From assembly GCA_963754235.1 (NCBI GenBank), contig CAVWFK010000044.1, forward strand, positions 620,001 through 684,000: a stretch of DNA of 64,000 nt, in the 5' to 3' direction. Source of the stretch: DATAYA01 sp963754235 (GTDB taxonomy: Bacteria > Pseudomonadota > Alphaproteobacteria > Acetobacterales > Acetobacteraceae). The translations under genes and the position numbers were made by a program. This document shows positions 26,479 through 36,120 of this stretch, piece after piece. Every line of letters starts with the position of its first letter. The stretch's first letter is position 1. The notes below the pieces were generated by a model. The model was not told where the DNA came from and made no database searches. It saw nothing but the letters and a program-made list of their open reading frames with translations.

Positions 26479-27994
26479 ATGTCCAGGGATCCGTCTCCGG
26501 CGGCAAGCGATGCCGTCTCGTCCGCTCCATTGGCGAAATCGGGCGGGATCAGCCGCCGATCCCTGCTGTGCGGGGGCGCCGCCCTTGGTGCTGCGTCCTC
26601 GCTGGCCTATCCGCGGCACGTCTTCGCGCAGTCCGAGAAGAACCATCCACTCGCCGGCAAGTCGGTCCACATGTCGATCCTCGGCGTCGCCGGCTGGCTG
26701 CCCAGCAGCCTCAGCGTGGACATGTCGCCGGAGTTCGCAAAATACGCGAAGCAACGCTACGGCTACGACGTGAGCTTCTCGTTCGCGGGCGCGCCGTTCG
26801 GGGCGCTGTTCCAGAAGGCGGCGACGTCGCTCGCGACGCGCAGCCAGGAATACAACATCATGATCAGCGACAGCCAGTGGCTGGGCGCGCTGGCGACGCC
26901 GAAATGGATCGTCAAGCTGAACGACATCATCGCGCACGACAAGGAGCTGGGCATCGAGTGGTACGCGCCGGTGATCCGCAACGCCTACCAGGTCTATCCG
27001 GACGGCACGAACAATCTCTGGGGCTTCCCGCAGGTCGGCGACACCGAGAGCATCTTCGTCCGTACCGACATCCTGAACGGCCCCGGCGAAGCGCAGGCGT
27101 TTCAGGCCAAGCATGGCAGCAAGCTTCCGACCACCTGGGAGGATTTCGAGAAGATGGATCTCGAGGACTGGAAGAAGCTTGTCGCCTTCTTCAATCGTCC
27201 CGAGAAGGGCTATCACGGCATCGCGATGCAGTATTCGCGCGAATACGACGCGCTGAGCTGCCCGCTGATGTCCTTCATGCGCAGCATGGGGGGCGACATC
27301 TGGAATCCCGAAGACGGGTCAGGTGCAGGGCGTCATGGACCAGCCGGTGAACGCGCGGGCTATGGAAGCCTACAAATCGATGCTGAAATACAACCCGCCC
27401 GGGGCCACCAACTATTTCATCGCCGAGGTGGTGGACGCATTCACGCAGGGCAAGGTGTTCTGCGCCTGGCAGTGGCTCGCGACCGGGGCGACGATGATCC
27501 CGAAGGAGCTGCAGGGCAAGGTGATGGTGGTCCCCCCGCCCGGGTTCAAGGACAAGTCCGGGACGCTCCGCCGTAACTACATCATCGGCGGCCAGCCCTG
27601 GGTGATCAACGCCTTCAACGACAAGGCGCACATGCGGGTGGCGCTCGATTTCATGAAGTGGTGGTATCTGCCGGAGACGGCGAACGACTACCTGCACCGC
27701 GGCGGCCTGCCGTGCGACAAGGCAACGTTGACCAAGGCCGGGTTCGATGCGCTCTATCCCTGGAACCGCACCTACAAATACATGCTGGAGCGCAGCAGCG
27801 ATTTCTGGCACGACCCGAAATATGCCGAGATGCTGAGCGTGCAGCAGGAGGCCTGGACCGGCTACATGACGGGCCAGATCGCCGATCCGATGCATGCCCT
27901 GCAATACGTGGCCTGCAAGCAGCAGGCGATCCTGTTCGACGAGGGCACGGCGCAGCAGCAGCCGACCTCCGCCTGCTCGGGCATCCGGCTCTAG
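26479..27994 (+). CDS. ABC importer extracellular binding protein, Tat-exported, frameshifted
   Basis: About 505 codons in all. A twin-arginine leader (ISRRSLLCGGAALGAASSLAY, A-x-A cut at VFAQ) indicates folded export to the periplasm. The frame is intact to GGDIWNP. One extra base at 27310 shifts it, and KTGQVQGVMDQPVNARAMEAY continues one frame over to the TAG at 27994 with no further break. Type 1 (sugar-like) binding protein by features such as DTESIFVRTDIL and PTTWEDFEKM. The permease gene follows after four bases. If the extra base is real, the protein would lose its C-terminal lobe and the importer would fail. Confidence 0.85.
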
Positions 27995-27998
27995 CCTG

Positions 27999-28961
27999 AT
28001 GGCGAGCGACGTTCCGGCCGCCCTGCCGGCCGCCGCCGGTCGGGCGGTGCGGGCGCGTGGGTTCGCCCGCTTCCTCAGCCGGCGCGAGGTGCTGCCGACC
28101 GTTCTGCTGCTGCCGGTCCTGGTGTTCTTCATCGTCTGGAACGTCATCCCGACGCTCTGGCTGCTTGGCCTCGGGTTCTACCGCTTTTCGCTGACCAGCG
28201 GACGGCCGCCGATCTGGGCGGCCCTCTACAACTACCAGAGTATCTTCAACGACGCGGGGGTGTGGCTGGACCTGAGCCGCACCCTGATATTCGTGTTCCT
28301 CGCGGTCGGCATCGAGACGGTGCTCGGCTTGCTGCTCGGCCTGCTGTTCTGGAACAGCCAGGGCCTGCCCGGACGCCGCATTGCGCTGACGATGCTGTTC
28401 TCGCCGATGGTGCTGACACCAGTCGCGAGCGGCACCTTCTGGCGCCTGATATACGATCCCACCTTCGGGGTGCTGAACAGCGCGATCCGAGCGCTGGGCT
28501 TTCCGGCCGTGCGCTTCCTGCAGGAGGCGAGCACGGCGTTCGGCGCGGTGCTGGCGGTCGATGTGTGGATGTGGACGCCGTTCATGGTGCTGATGGCGCT
28601 CGCCGCCCTCGGCTCGGTGCCGCGGGCGGAGCTTGAGGCGGCCGAGGTCGACCGGCTGGCGTGGCACCAGAAGCTCCGCCTTGTGGTGTTCCACCACGGC
28701 AAGTTCATCTTGATGCTCGGCATCCTGTTGCGCACCATCGACGCCTTCAAGACGATGGACCTGATCTACGACATGACCTATGGCGGCCCGGGCTCGACCA
28801 CGCAGCTGGTCGCGATGACGCTCTACCGGCGCGCGTTCGAAGCCTTTAACATGGGCTGGTCATCGGCGCTCGCGGTGATCCTGCTGCTGATCTCGATCGC
28901 CTTCACCGCGACATTCATCTTCGTGCTGCACTCGCGCGAGCGGAGGCTCGAGGCGGCATGA
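27999..28961 (+). CDS. Carbohydrate-type ABC permease (MalF-like)
   Basis: 320 residues, six membrane helices after a 45-residue cytoplasmic N terminus. The coupling loop is present in modified form (ELEAAEVDRLAWHQKLRLVVF). GGPGSTTQLVAMTLYRRAF is characteristic of CUT1-like permeases. Its start is four bases after the binding-protein stop and its end overlaps the next permease (ATGA). Confidence 0.92.
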   Translation: MASDVPAALPAAAGRAVRARGFARFLSRREVLPTVLLLPVLVFFIVWNVIPTLWLLGLGFYRFSLTSGRPPIWAALYNYQSIFNDAGVWLDLSRTLIFVFLAVGIETVLGLLLGLLFWNSQGLPGRRIALTMLFSPMVLTPVASGTFWRLIYDPTFGVLNSAIRALGFPAVRFLQEASTAFGAVLAVDVWMWTPFMVLMALAALGSVPRAELEAAEVDRLAWHQKLRLVVFHHGKFILMLGILLRTIDAFKTMDLIYDMTYGGPGSTTQLVAMTLYRRAFEAFNMGWSSALAVILLLISIAFTATFIFVLHSRERRLEAA

Positions 28962-29782
28962 ACTGGCGCCAGCATCTCTATCATCTGATCCTGTGGCTGG
29001 TGGCACTGTTGTTCTTCGCGCCGGTGCTGTGGATCCTGCTGTCGTCGTTCAAGACCGCCGACCAGATCCTGGCGGTGCCACCGCTGTTCGTGTTCCACCC
29101 GACCCTGCAAAACTACGTCCGCCTGTTCTCTGGCGCCTCCTTCCTGCACCAGTTGTTCAACAGCGTGGTGCTCTCAGTCAGCGCGGTGCTAATCGCCGTC
29201 GCGGTTTCCTTCCTCGCCGCATTCTCCTTCTCTCGCTTCCGGCCGCGCGGAACCAACTTCCTGATGTTCATCCTGCTGTCGATCCGGATGCTGCCGGGAT
29301 CGGCGGTGATCTTGCCGGTCTTCCTGATGTATGTCGCGTTCGGCTGGAAGGACAGCTACGCCGGCATGATCCTGTTCTACGCCATGTTCTCCATCCCGTT
29401 CTCGGTCTGGATCCTGAAGGGGTTCATCGACGGCGTCTCGCCGCGCTTCGACGAGACCGGCATTGTCAACGGCGCGTCCTGGCTTCGCATCATCGTGCGC
29501 ACCATCCTGCCGCAGGTGTTCCCCGGCGTGATCGCGGCGCTGATCTTCAATTTCATCTTCGTATGGAACGAGTTTCTGTTCAACTACATCATCGGCGGCA
29601 TCCGCACCTCCAACATCCCGGTCGCCCTCAGCACCGGGCTCTATTCGAACGGCGGCGTGGACTGGACATTCATCTCCGCGCTGACCAGCGCCTACATCCT
29701 GCCGCCAATCCTAGTGGTCTATTTCTTCCAGCGCTACCTGCTGGTCGGCATGACCTTCGGCACGGTGCGCGGCGAGGTCTGA
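28958..29782 (+). CDS. Carbohydrate-type ABC permease (MalG-like)
   Basis: 274 residues, six helices. Typical MalG-type segments: LSSFKTADQI, NYVRLFSGASFLHQLFNSVVLS, and the coupling loop SPRFDETGIVNGASWLRIIVRTILPQVFPGV. Pairs with the preceding permease to form the channel. Translation is coupled through the ATGA overlap. Confidence 0.93.
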   Translation: MNWRQHLYHLILWLVALLFFAPVLWILLSSFKTADQILAVPPLFVFHPTLQNYVRLFSGASFLHQLFNSVVLSVSAVLIAVAVSFLAAFSFSRFRPRGTNFLMFILLSIRMLPGSAVILPVFLMYVAFGWKDSYAGMILFYAMFSIPFSVWILKGFIDGVSPRFDETGIVNGASWLRIIVRTILPQVFPGVIAALIFNFIFVWNEFLFNYIIGGIRTSNIPVALSTGLYSNGGVDWTFISALTSAYILPPILVVYFFQRYLLVGMTFGTVRGEV

Positions 29783-29786
29783 GGCG

Positions 29787-30065
29787 GTGCGGCACAGTAT
29801 CGTCCCGCGCCTGGAAGTCGCGCTGATCACGCTGATGTGTCTGGGCTTCGTGCTGATTGCGCAGACCTGGAGCTTTCGTGCCTACCAGGCCGGCCTGCTC
29901 GCGGTCATGGTGGCGACGGTGCTCAACATCGCGGTCGGCAACCTGCCGCGCCAGGCGAGCGCCGGCCGCGCGCTCGCCCTGACCGCCGCAATCCTGGCCC
30001 TCGTGGCGCTGGTGTTCGCCGCCGGCATCCTGCTGGTCCCGGTGCTCGCCACGATGGGCCGGTGA
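29787..30065 (+). CDS. Small membrane protein of the importer operon
   Basis: 92 residues from GTG 29787. Three hydrophobic segments (about 12-28, 33-50 and 62-86). It lies between the permease and the first ATPase with gaps of four bases on both sides, so it belongs to the operon. The glycerol importer GlpSTPQV of rhizobia also carries a small membrane protein (DUF2160) beside its permeases; whether this is the same family cannot be decided by eye. Confidence 0.7.
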   Translation: MRHSIVPRLEVALITLMCLGFVLIAQTWSFRAYQAGLLAVMVATVLNIAVGNLPRQASAGRALALTAAILALVALVFAAGILLVPVLATMGR

Positions 30066-30069
30066 CGCC

Positions 30070-31164
30070 GTGCGCGGCATCCATCTCGATGGCCTGGTCA
30101 AGACCTACGGCCGCACGGTCGCGCTCGCCGGCCTCGACCTCGAGATTGAGGCCGAGCGCCTCACCGTCGTCTGCGGCCCGCCAGGCGCCGGCAAGTCGGT
30201 CCTGCTGCGCGTGCTGCTGGGGCTGGAGACGCCGGATCAAGGTCGCATTTTGTTCGACGGCACCGACATCACCCGGCTTCCCGCCGCGGAGCGCACGATC
30301 GGCTACGTGCCGCAGAGCTTCGCGCTGTTTCCGCACATGAGCGTGTTCGACAACGTCGCCTATCCGCTCACGCTGCAACGCGTGCCGCGCGAGCAGGTGC
30401 GGCGTCGGGTCGCCCAGGCGGCCGAGGTGCTGCGCATCGGCGCGTTGCTCGACAAGCGACCGAGCGAGCTCTCGGGCGGCGAGAAGCAGCGCGCCGCGAT
30501 CGCGCGCGGCATCCTCAAGGATTCACGCATCTTCGTCCTCGACGATCCGCTCGTCGGACTCGACTTCAAGCTGCGCGAAAGCCTGATGGAGGATCTCACC
30601 GAGATGCGGGCGCAGCTCGGCGCAACGTTCCTGTACGCGACCGCCGACCCGCTGGAGGCGCTGATCATGGGCGAGCAATTGGTCGTCATGGACGCTGGAC
30701 GCGTGGTGGATGCGAACCGCGTCGACCTGCTCTACCACGAGCCGCGCCACCTGCGCGCCGCGGAGCTTGTCGGCTTCCCGCGCTGCAACGTGCTGCGCGG
30801 GCGCATCGAAGGTGGACGCTGCGTCACCAGCCTGGCTGCCTTCCCGGTCATGCTCGAGGCCGAGGTCGGGTCCGAACTGGCCGTCGTCATCCGCCCCGAG
30901 CAGATCGCCCGTGCCGATGCCACCGCCCTGGCGGCCGCTCCGGATGCCGCGCTGAGCACCGGCGAGATCCGGCTGGTCGAGAATCTCGGCGCCGAATGTG
31001 TCGTGCATTTCGCGGCGGGCGAGGAGATGCTGGTCACCACCGTGCCGAGCCGCTCGGCCGCCGACCTCGATTTCGGCGCCGCGTTCCCGTTCTGCCTGCG
31101 CCCAGACGGCATCCTGGTCTTCGATCGGGCATCCGGCGCACGCGTGGCACGCGGCCATGCCTGA
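30070..31164 (+). CDS. ABC importer ATPase with degenerate catalytic residues (NBD1)
   Basis: 364 residues from GTG 30070. Walker A GPPGAGKS (36-43), Q82 and signature LSGGEKQ (134-140) are intact. Walker B reads IFVLDDP (154-160), with Asp159 in place of the catalytic Glu, and the H-loop reads ATAD instead of VTHD, so the switch histidine is Ala192. A TOBE-like C-terminal domain follows. It should bind ATP but hydrolyse it poorly. It is the natural partner of the next ATPase, which has the opposite defect. The end overlaps the next gene by eight bases. Confidence 0.9.
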   Translation: MRGIHLDGLVKTYGRTVALAGLDLEIEAERLTVVCGPPGAGKSVLLRVLLGLETPDQGRILFDGTDITRLPAAERTIGYVPQSFALFPHMSVFDNVAYPLTLQRVPREQVRRRVAQAAEVLRIGALLDKRPSELSGGEKQRAAIARGILKDSRIFVLDDPLVGLDFKLRESLMEDLTEMRAQLGATFLYATADPLEALIMGEQLVVMDAGRVVDANRVDLLYHEPRHLRAAELVGFPRCNVLRGRIEGGRCVTSLAAFPVMLEAEVGSELAVVIRPEQIARADATALAAAPDAALSTGEIRLVENLGAECVVHFAAGEEMLVTTVPSRSAADLDFGAAFPFCLRPDGILVFDRASGARVARGHA

Positions 31165-32260
31165 CATCCGGCTGTCCGGCCTCATCAGGCGCTTCGGCGC
31201 CGTCACCGCCGTCAACGACGTCACCATGAGCTTCGCCGAGGGAACGGTGACCTGCCTGCTCGGCCCCTCGGGCTGCGGCAAGACGACACTGATGCGCATG
31301 ATCGCGGGGCTGGAGACGCCGAGCAGCGGTCACGTGATCTTCGGCGATCGCGACGTCACTCGCCTGCCGACGCGCCGGCGCGACGTCGGCATGGTGTTCC
31401 AGTACCCCGTGATGTACCGCACCCGCACGGTACAGGAGAACATCGAGATCGCGCTTCAGCACGACCGGCGCTTCTCCCGCCAGGACCGCCGGCGCAGGAT
31501 CGACGAGGTGCTGGAGGTGCTGGCGCTCGGGGCGCAGCGGCACCTGCGGATGGTGCAGCTCGACAGCGGCGCACGCCAGAAGGTCGCCGTCGGCCGCGCC
31601 ATCGCGCGCAGCTGCAACGTGATCCTGTTCGACGAGCCGACGACCAACCTGGAAGTCCACGCGAAGCTAGCGCTGATCCGCGCGTTCAAGGAGTTCCGCG
31701 CCCGGTTCCGGCAGACGATCATCTACGTGACGCACGACCAGACCGAAGCGATGACACTCGCCGACCGCATCGCGCTGATGCGCGACGGCGCGATCAGCCA
31801 GTGCAGCGCGCCGCGCGACCTCTACGACCGCCCGGACAGCGAGTTCGGCGGCTGGTTCCTCGGCAATCCGGGGATGAACTTCCTGTCGCCCGCCCGCGGC
31901 GGCGATGGCGGGCTCATATTCGACGTCTTCTCGGCTCCGCTCGCAACCCCGGCGGGCGGAGCGGCGGAGCTGCGCGCCGGGATCCGTCCCGAATACGTGC
32001 GCGTTCGCCCGGCGGGCACCCCGGGCAGCGTGCCGGCGTCGCTGCTGCGAAGCGCCATCACCATCGGCGGCCAGCGGCTGCTCACGCTTTCGGTCGGCAC
32101 GTCACGGATCAAGGCGAAGGTGGCACCAGCACTCGGCACGTCGCTCCCCGCGCGGCTCGCGATCGAATGCCCGTTGGAGCATGTGGTGTTCTTCCGCGAC
32201 GGCAGCCGACTATCCGAGCAGCCCCGCGCGCTGGCCGGGTGGGCCGCGGTTCGGGCCTAG
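31157..32260 (+). CDS. ABC importer ATPase with degenerate signature motif (NBD2)
   Basis: 367 residues from ATG 31157. Walker A GPSGCGKT (36-43), Q82, Walker B VILFDEP (155-161, E160) and H-loop VTHDQ (H193) are canonical, but the LSGGQ signature is LDSGARQ (135-141). Together with NBD1 it would form a heterodimer: NBD2 Walker motifs with NBD1 signature make one complete site, and the reverse pairing makes a degenerate one. The C-terminal domain is OB/TOBE-like. The composition of two ATPases, two permeases, a small membrane protein and a binding protein matches GlpSTPQV. Confidence 0.9.
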   Translation: MPDIRLSGLIRRFGAVTAVNDVTMSFAEGTVTCLLGPSGCGKTTLMRMIAGLETPSSGHVIFGDRDVTRLPTRRRDVGMVFQYPVMYRTRTVQENIEIALQHDRRFSRQDRRRRIDEVLEVLALGAQRHLRMVQLDSGARQKVAVGRAIARSCNVILFDEPTTNLEVHAKLALIRAFKEFRARFRQTIIYVTHDQTEAMTLADRIALMRDGAISQCSAPRDLYDRPDSEFGGWFLGNPGMNFLSPARGGDGGLIFDVFSAPLATPAGGAAELRAGIRPEYVRVRPAGTPGSVPASLLRSAITIGGQRLLTLSVGTSRIKAKVAPALGTSLPARLAIECPLEHVVFFRDGSRLSEQPRALAGWAAVRA

Positions 32261-32403
32261 GCGTCCGGAAAAGCGCGTTCAGCGGCATCGCATCGTCCCT
32301 TTCGCCGGCGATCCTAACCCAGGTCGCGGCCTGCTTGAGAAGGGCTGCCGTGCCGGCTTACTGTGAAGGCCGGCCGGGCGAGGCACGAGCGGGGAGGACG
32401 GGG

Positions 32404-33294
32404 ATGCATCTCTCGACGCATAACTGGATGCGTGCGGAACCGCTCGCGACGACGTTGCGGCGCATCAGCCGTATCGGGTTCGAGAGCATCGAGATCAGCG
32501 GTGAGCCCGCACAATACGACGTGGACGCGACGCGCCGGCTGCTGAAGCAGCACGGCATACGCTGCTGGGGGGCGGTGACGCTGCAGCTCGGCGACCGCAA
32601 TCTCGCGGCCAAGGATCCGGCGCAGCGCCGCCACTCGGTCGCGTATGTGAAATCGGTCGTGCAGATGGCGGCCGATCTCGGCGGCCAAATGGCGACGGTG
32701 GTGCCCGCCACCGTCGGCAAGGTTGTGCCCGACGGCACCCCCGAGGAAGAATGGCGCTGGGTCGTGGATGGGTTACAGGAGGTCTACGCGCTGTCCGAAC
32801 GGGTCGGCGTGCGCCTCGGGCTCGAACCGCTGAACCGGTTCGAGACCTATTTCCTCAACCGCGCCGATCAGGCGGTGGCGCTGGCCGAGGCGGTGGGGCC
32901 GAATTGCGGCGTCTGCCTGGATGCCTTCCACCTCAACATCGAAGAGGCCGACATGTTCGCAGCGATCCGCGCGGCGAAGGGCCGGCTCGCCGATTTCCAC
33001 GTCGCCGACAACAACCGTCTCGCTGCCGGAATGGGCGCGCTCGACTGGCCGCGTATCGTCGCGACGTTGCGCGAGATCGGCTACGACGGCGCGCTCACCA
33101 ACGAGTTCGTCGCCGCGGTGGACCGCACGCCGGTTGCGCCCTGGCCCGACCAGCTCGAAACCAATCCGGTCGACATCCCCGCCGAGCAGCGCAAGTTCAT
33201 CGAGGACCACGGCAGCAGCCTGCTGAGCGAGGCATTCTACACCCGCCTGGTCGAGCGCACGGCGCAGACGCTGCTGCCGCTGATCCGCGCATGA
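32404..33294 (+). CDS. Sugar isomerase/epimerase, D-tagatose 3-epimerase-like TIM barrel
   Basis: 296 residues from ATG 32404 with GGGAGG upstream. Metal/catalytic quartet of the DTE family: E141 (LEPLN), D173 (CLDAFH), H199 (DFHVAD) and E234 (TNEF). It probably epimerises or isomerises a ketose via an enediolate. Which sugar is not evident. A 143-base gap follows the ATPase; the kinase gene begins in an ATGA overlap, so both are coupled. Confidence 0.88.
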   Translation: MHLSTHNWMRAEPLATTLRRISRIGFESIEISGEPAQYDVDATRRLLKQHGIRCWGAVTLQLGDRNLAAKDPAQRRHSVAYVKSVVQMAADLGGQMATVVPATVGKVVPDGTPEEEWRWVVDGLQEVYALSERVGVRLGLEPLNRFETYFLNRADQAVALAEAVGPNCGVCLDAFHLNIEEADMFAAIRAAKGRLADFHVADNNRLAAGMGALDWPRIVATLREIGYDGALTNEFVAAVDRTPVAPWPDQLETNPVDIPAEQRKFIEDHGSSLLSEAFYTRLVERTAQTLLPLIRA

Positions 33295-35000
33295 AGAAGC
33301 TGATCAACGAGCCGCGCCGCGTCGTGCCCGAGATGCTCGAGGGGCTGGTCGGCCTCAATCCGGGCCTCGCGATGCTGCAGGGGATGAACGTCGTGCTTCG
33401 CGCCGACGCGCCGGTCGCCGGCCGGGTCGCGCTGATCTCCGGCGGCGGGGCGGGGCACGAGCCGGCCCATGCCGGCTATGTCGGTCCGGGCATGCTGAGC
33501 GCCGCCGTATCGGGCGAGGTGTTCACCTCGCCCGGCACCGACGCGGTACTGGCCGCGATCGAGGCGGTGTCCGGCCCGGAGGGCGTGCTGCTGATCATCA
33601 AGAACTACACGGGCGACCGGCTGAATTTCGGCCTCGCCGCCGAACTCGCGCGCGCCCGCAACATCCCGGCCGAAATGGTGGTGGTGGACGACGACGTGGC
33701 GTTGGCGGCGGACGGTGCGCATGCCGGCAGGCGCGGCCTCGCCGGCATCGTGCTCGTCCACAAGGTGGCGGGAGCGGCCGCCGCCGCCGGCCTGCCGCTC
33801 GATGCGGTGAAGCGGGAGGCGAAGGCAGCGATCGCGCGGCTCGGCACGATGGGCGTCGCGCTCACGCCCTGCACCGTGCCGGCCGCCGGCCGTCCCGGCT
33901 TCGCGCTCGGCGAGGCGGAGATCGAGCTTGGCCTCGGCATCCACGGCGAGGCCGGGGTGACGCGCGAGCGCATTCTGCCCGCCGACGCGCTGGTGCGCGA
34001 CATGCTCGGCCGCATCGTGGCGGATCGCGGTTTCGGCCGCGGCGAGCGGGTGGCGCTGCTGGTCAACGGACTGGGCGGCACGCCGGCAATGGAGCTTGCG
34101 ATCGTGGCGCGCAGCGCGCTCGCGTTCCTCCAGCAGGCGGGGATCGTGGTGGAGCGCGCCTGGGCCGGGTCGCTGCTGACTGCGCTGGAGATGGCGGGCT
34201 GCTCGCTCTCGTTGATGGCACTCGACGACACCCGGCTGCAACGCCTCGACGCGTCGACCGGCGCGCCCGCCTGGCCGAATGCGCCGGCGGTGGCCGGCCC
34301 GGCGCGGCTCGACCGGGATCGCCGCGCGGTGCCCGTCGTCCCGATGATACCCGCGCCAGCGACGCCCGGCGGCGGCGGCGAGGCCGGGCCGCTCGCGCGT
34401 GCGATCCGCGCCGTCTGCGCCGCGCTCCGCGCCGAGGAGACGCGGCTGACCCGGCTCGACCAGGCCGTGGGCGATGGCGATCTCGGCCTCAGCCTCGCGC
34501 GTGGGGCGGAGGAGGTCGAGCGTGCGCTCCCGACGTTCGACCTCACGGCGCCGACCGCGACGCTGCGGGCGGCATCGGAGGTGGTGATGCGCGCGCTTGG
34601 CGGCACCTCGGGGCCGCTGTATGCGGCGCTGCTGCTCCGCGCAGCGCACACCCTGGATGGGACGGCCGCGCCACGGCCGGAGGACTGGGCCGGCGCGCTG
34701 CGGGCCGGCACCAATGCGATCGCCGAGCTGGGTGGGGCGGTCCGCGGCGACCGCACGATGCTGGACGCGCTGTACCCGGCTGCTGATGCGCTGACGGCTG
34801 CCCTCGCCGCGGGCAGGCCGGCCGGTGATGCGCTGCGCGTGGCCGTCGAAGCAGCGCGCGAAGGGGCGGCGGCCTCCGCGCGCGTCGCCGCGCGCCGCGG
34901 ACGCAGCTCCTATCTGGGCGAGCGGGCGCTCGGCCATCCCGACCCCGGTGCCGAGGCGGTCGCGATCTGGCTCGGGGCGGTGCGCGAGGCGCTTAGCTGA
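33291..35000 (+). CDS. ATP-dependent dihydroxyacetone/ketose kinase (fused DhaK-DhaL)
   Basis: 569 residues. DhaK domain: SGGGAGHEPAHAGYVG, NYTGDRLNF (D109) and H218 in GLGIHGEAG, the residue that binds the keto substrate covalently. DhaL domain from about residue 365: VGDGDLGLSLARGAE (ATP-Mg ligands) and GGTSGPLYAALL. The single-chain arrangement is the ATP-dependent, PTS-independent type. Related DAK-family enzymes phosphorylate dihydroxyacetone, erythrulose or apulose, so the substrate is likely a short ketose supplied by the neighbouring isomerases. Confidence 0.92.
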   Translation: MKKLINEPRRVVPEMLEGLVGLNPGLAMLQGMNVVLRADAPVAGRVALISGGGAGHEPAHAGYVGPGMLSAAVSGEVFTSPGTDAVLAAIEAVSGPEGVLLIIKNYTGDRLNFGLAAELARARNIPAEMVVVDDDVALAADGAHAGRRGLAGIVLVHKVAGAAAAAGLPLDAVKREAKAAIARLGTMGVALTPCTVPAAGRPGFALGEAEIELGLGIHGEAGVTRERILPADALVRDMLGRIVADRGFGRGERVALLVNGLGGTPAMELAIVARSALAFLQQAGIVVERAWAGSLLTALEMAGCSLSLMALDDTRLQRLDASTGAPAWPNAPAVAGPARLDRDRRAVPVVPMIPAPATPGGGGEAGPLARAIRAVCAALRAEETRLTRLDQAVGDGDLGLSLARGAEEVERALPTFDLTAPTATLRAASEVVMRALGGTSGPLYAALLLRAAHTLDGTAAPRPEDWAGALRAGTNAIAELGGAVRGDRTMLDALYPAADALTAALAAGRPAGDALRVAVEAAREGAAASARVAARRGRSSYLGERALGHPDPGAEAVAIWLGAVREALS

Positions 35001-35061
35001 TCCGACCAGGGAGGCGACAGATGCGCAAGCTGTTTCGTTGGCACGCACGGGAGACGCGGGC

Positions 35062-36120
35062 ATGATGACGATCCGCGGCCCCGCTATCTTCCTCGCGCAG
35101 TTCGCCGGCGATACCGCGCCGTTCGACAGCCTGCCCGCGATCGCGCGCTGGGCCGCCGAGCTCGGCTACAAGGGCGTGCAATTGCCCTCGTGGGACAAGC
35201 GCCTGTTCGATCTCGACCGCGCGGCCGAGAGCGACGCCTATTGCGACGAGGTGCGCGGCACGCTGCAGGACGCGGGCGTCGCGCTGACCGAGCTCTCGAC
35301 GCATCTGCAGGGCCAGCTCGTTGCGGTGCATCCGGCCTATGACGCGGCCTTCGACGGCTTCGCACCGATGCAGCGGCGCGGCAATCCTGCCGCGCGCCAG
35401 GAATGGGCGGTCGAACAGCTTCGCAAGGCGGCACGCGCTTCCCGCCGGCTCGGCCTTGCCGCCCACGCAACGTTCTCCGGCGCGCTTGCCTGGCCCTACG
35501 TCTATCCGTGGCCGCAGCGTCCGGCTGGGCTGATCGAGGCGGCGTTCGACGAGCTGGCACGGCGCTGGCGGCCGATCCTGGATGCGTTCGACGATGCCGG
35601 CGTCGATGTCTGCTACGAGATCCATCCCGGCGAGGACCTGCACGACGGCGCCACCTTCGAGATGTTCCTGGAGCGCGTCGGCAACCATCCACGCTGCAAC
35701 CTGCTCTACGACCCCAGCCACTTCGTGCTGCAGCAGCTCGACTATCTCGGCTATATCGATGCCTATCACGCGCGCATCCGTGCGTTCCACGTCAAGGACG
35801 CGGAGTTCCGGCCGACAGCCCGCGGCGGCGTCTATGGCGGCTATCAGCCCTGGGCGGACCGCGCCGGCCGGTTCCGCTCGCTCGGCGACGGCCAGATCGA
35901 CTTCCGCGCCATCTTCTCCAGGCTGTCGCAGCATGATTTCGACGGCTGGGCGGTGCTGGAATGGGAGTGCTGCATCAAGAGTCCCGAGCAGGGCGCGCGC
36001 GAGGGTGCTCCCTTCATCCGCGACCGCATCATCGAGGTCACGAGCAAGGCGTTCGACGATTTCGCCGGCGTCGGCGCGGATGACGACGCCAACCGCCGCA
36101 TGCTGGGGCTCGTGCGGTGA
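35062..36120 (+). CDS. Sugar phosphate isomerase/epimerase family TIM barrel (second)
   Basis: 352 residues from ATG 35062. Metal ligands E186 (CYEIHPGED), D217 (LYDPSH), H243 (AFHVKD) and E300 (VLEWE). Longer than the barrel at 32404, with an insert GGYQPWADRAGRFRSLGDG seen in IolE/YcjR-like members that act on keto-inositols or 3-keto-glucosides. It is coupled to the following dehydrogenase by a GTGA overlap, which fits an oxidise-then-epimerise scheme. Specific substrate unknown. Confidence 0.88.
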   Translation: MMTIRGPAIFLAQFAGDTAPFDSLPAIARWAAELGYKGVQLPSWDKRLFDLDRAAESDAYCDEVRGTLQDAGVALTELSTHLQGQLVAVHPAYDAAFDGFAPMQRRGNPAARQEWAVEQLRKAARASRRLGLAAHATFSGALAWPYVYPWPQRPAGLIEAAFDELARRWRPILDAFDDAGVDVCYEIHPGEDLHDGATFEMFLERVGNHPRCNLLYDPSHFVLQQLDYLGYIDAYHARIRAFHVKDAEFRPTARGGVYGGYQPWADRAGRFRSLGDGQIDFRAIFSRLSQHDFDGWAVLEWECCIKSPEQGAREGAPFIRDRIIEVTSKAFDDFAGVGADDDANRRMLGLVR

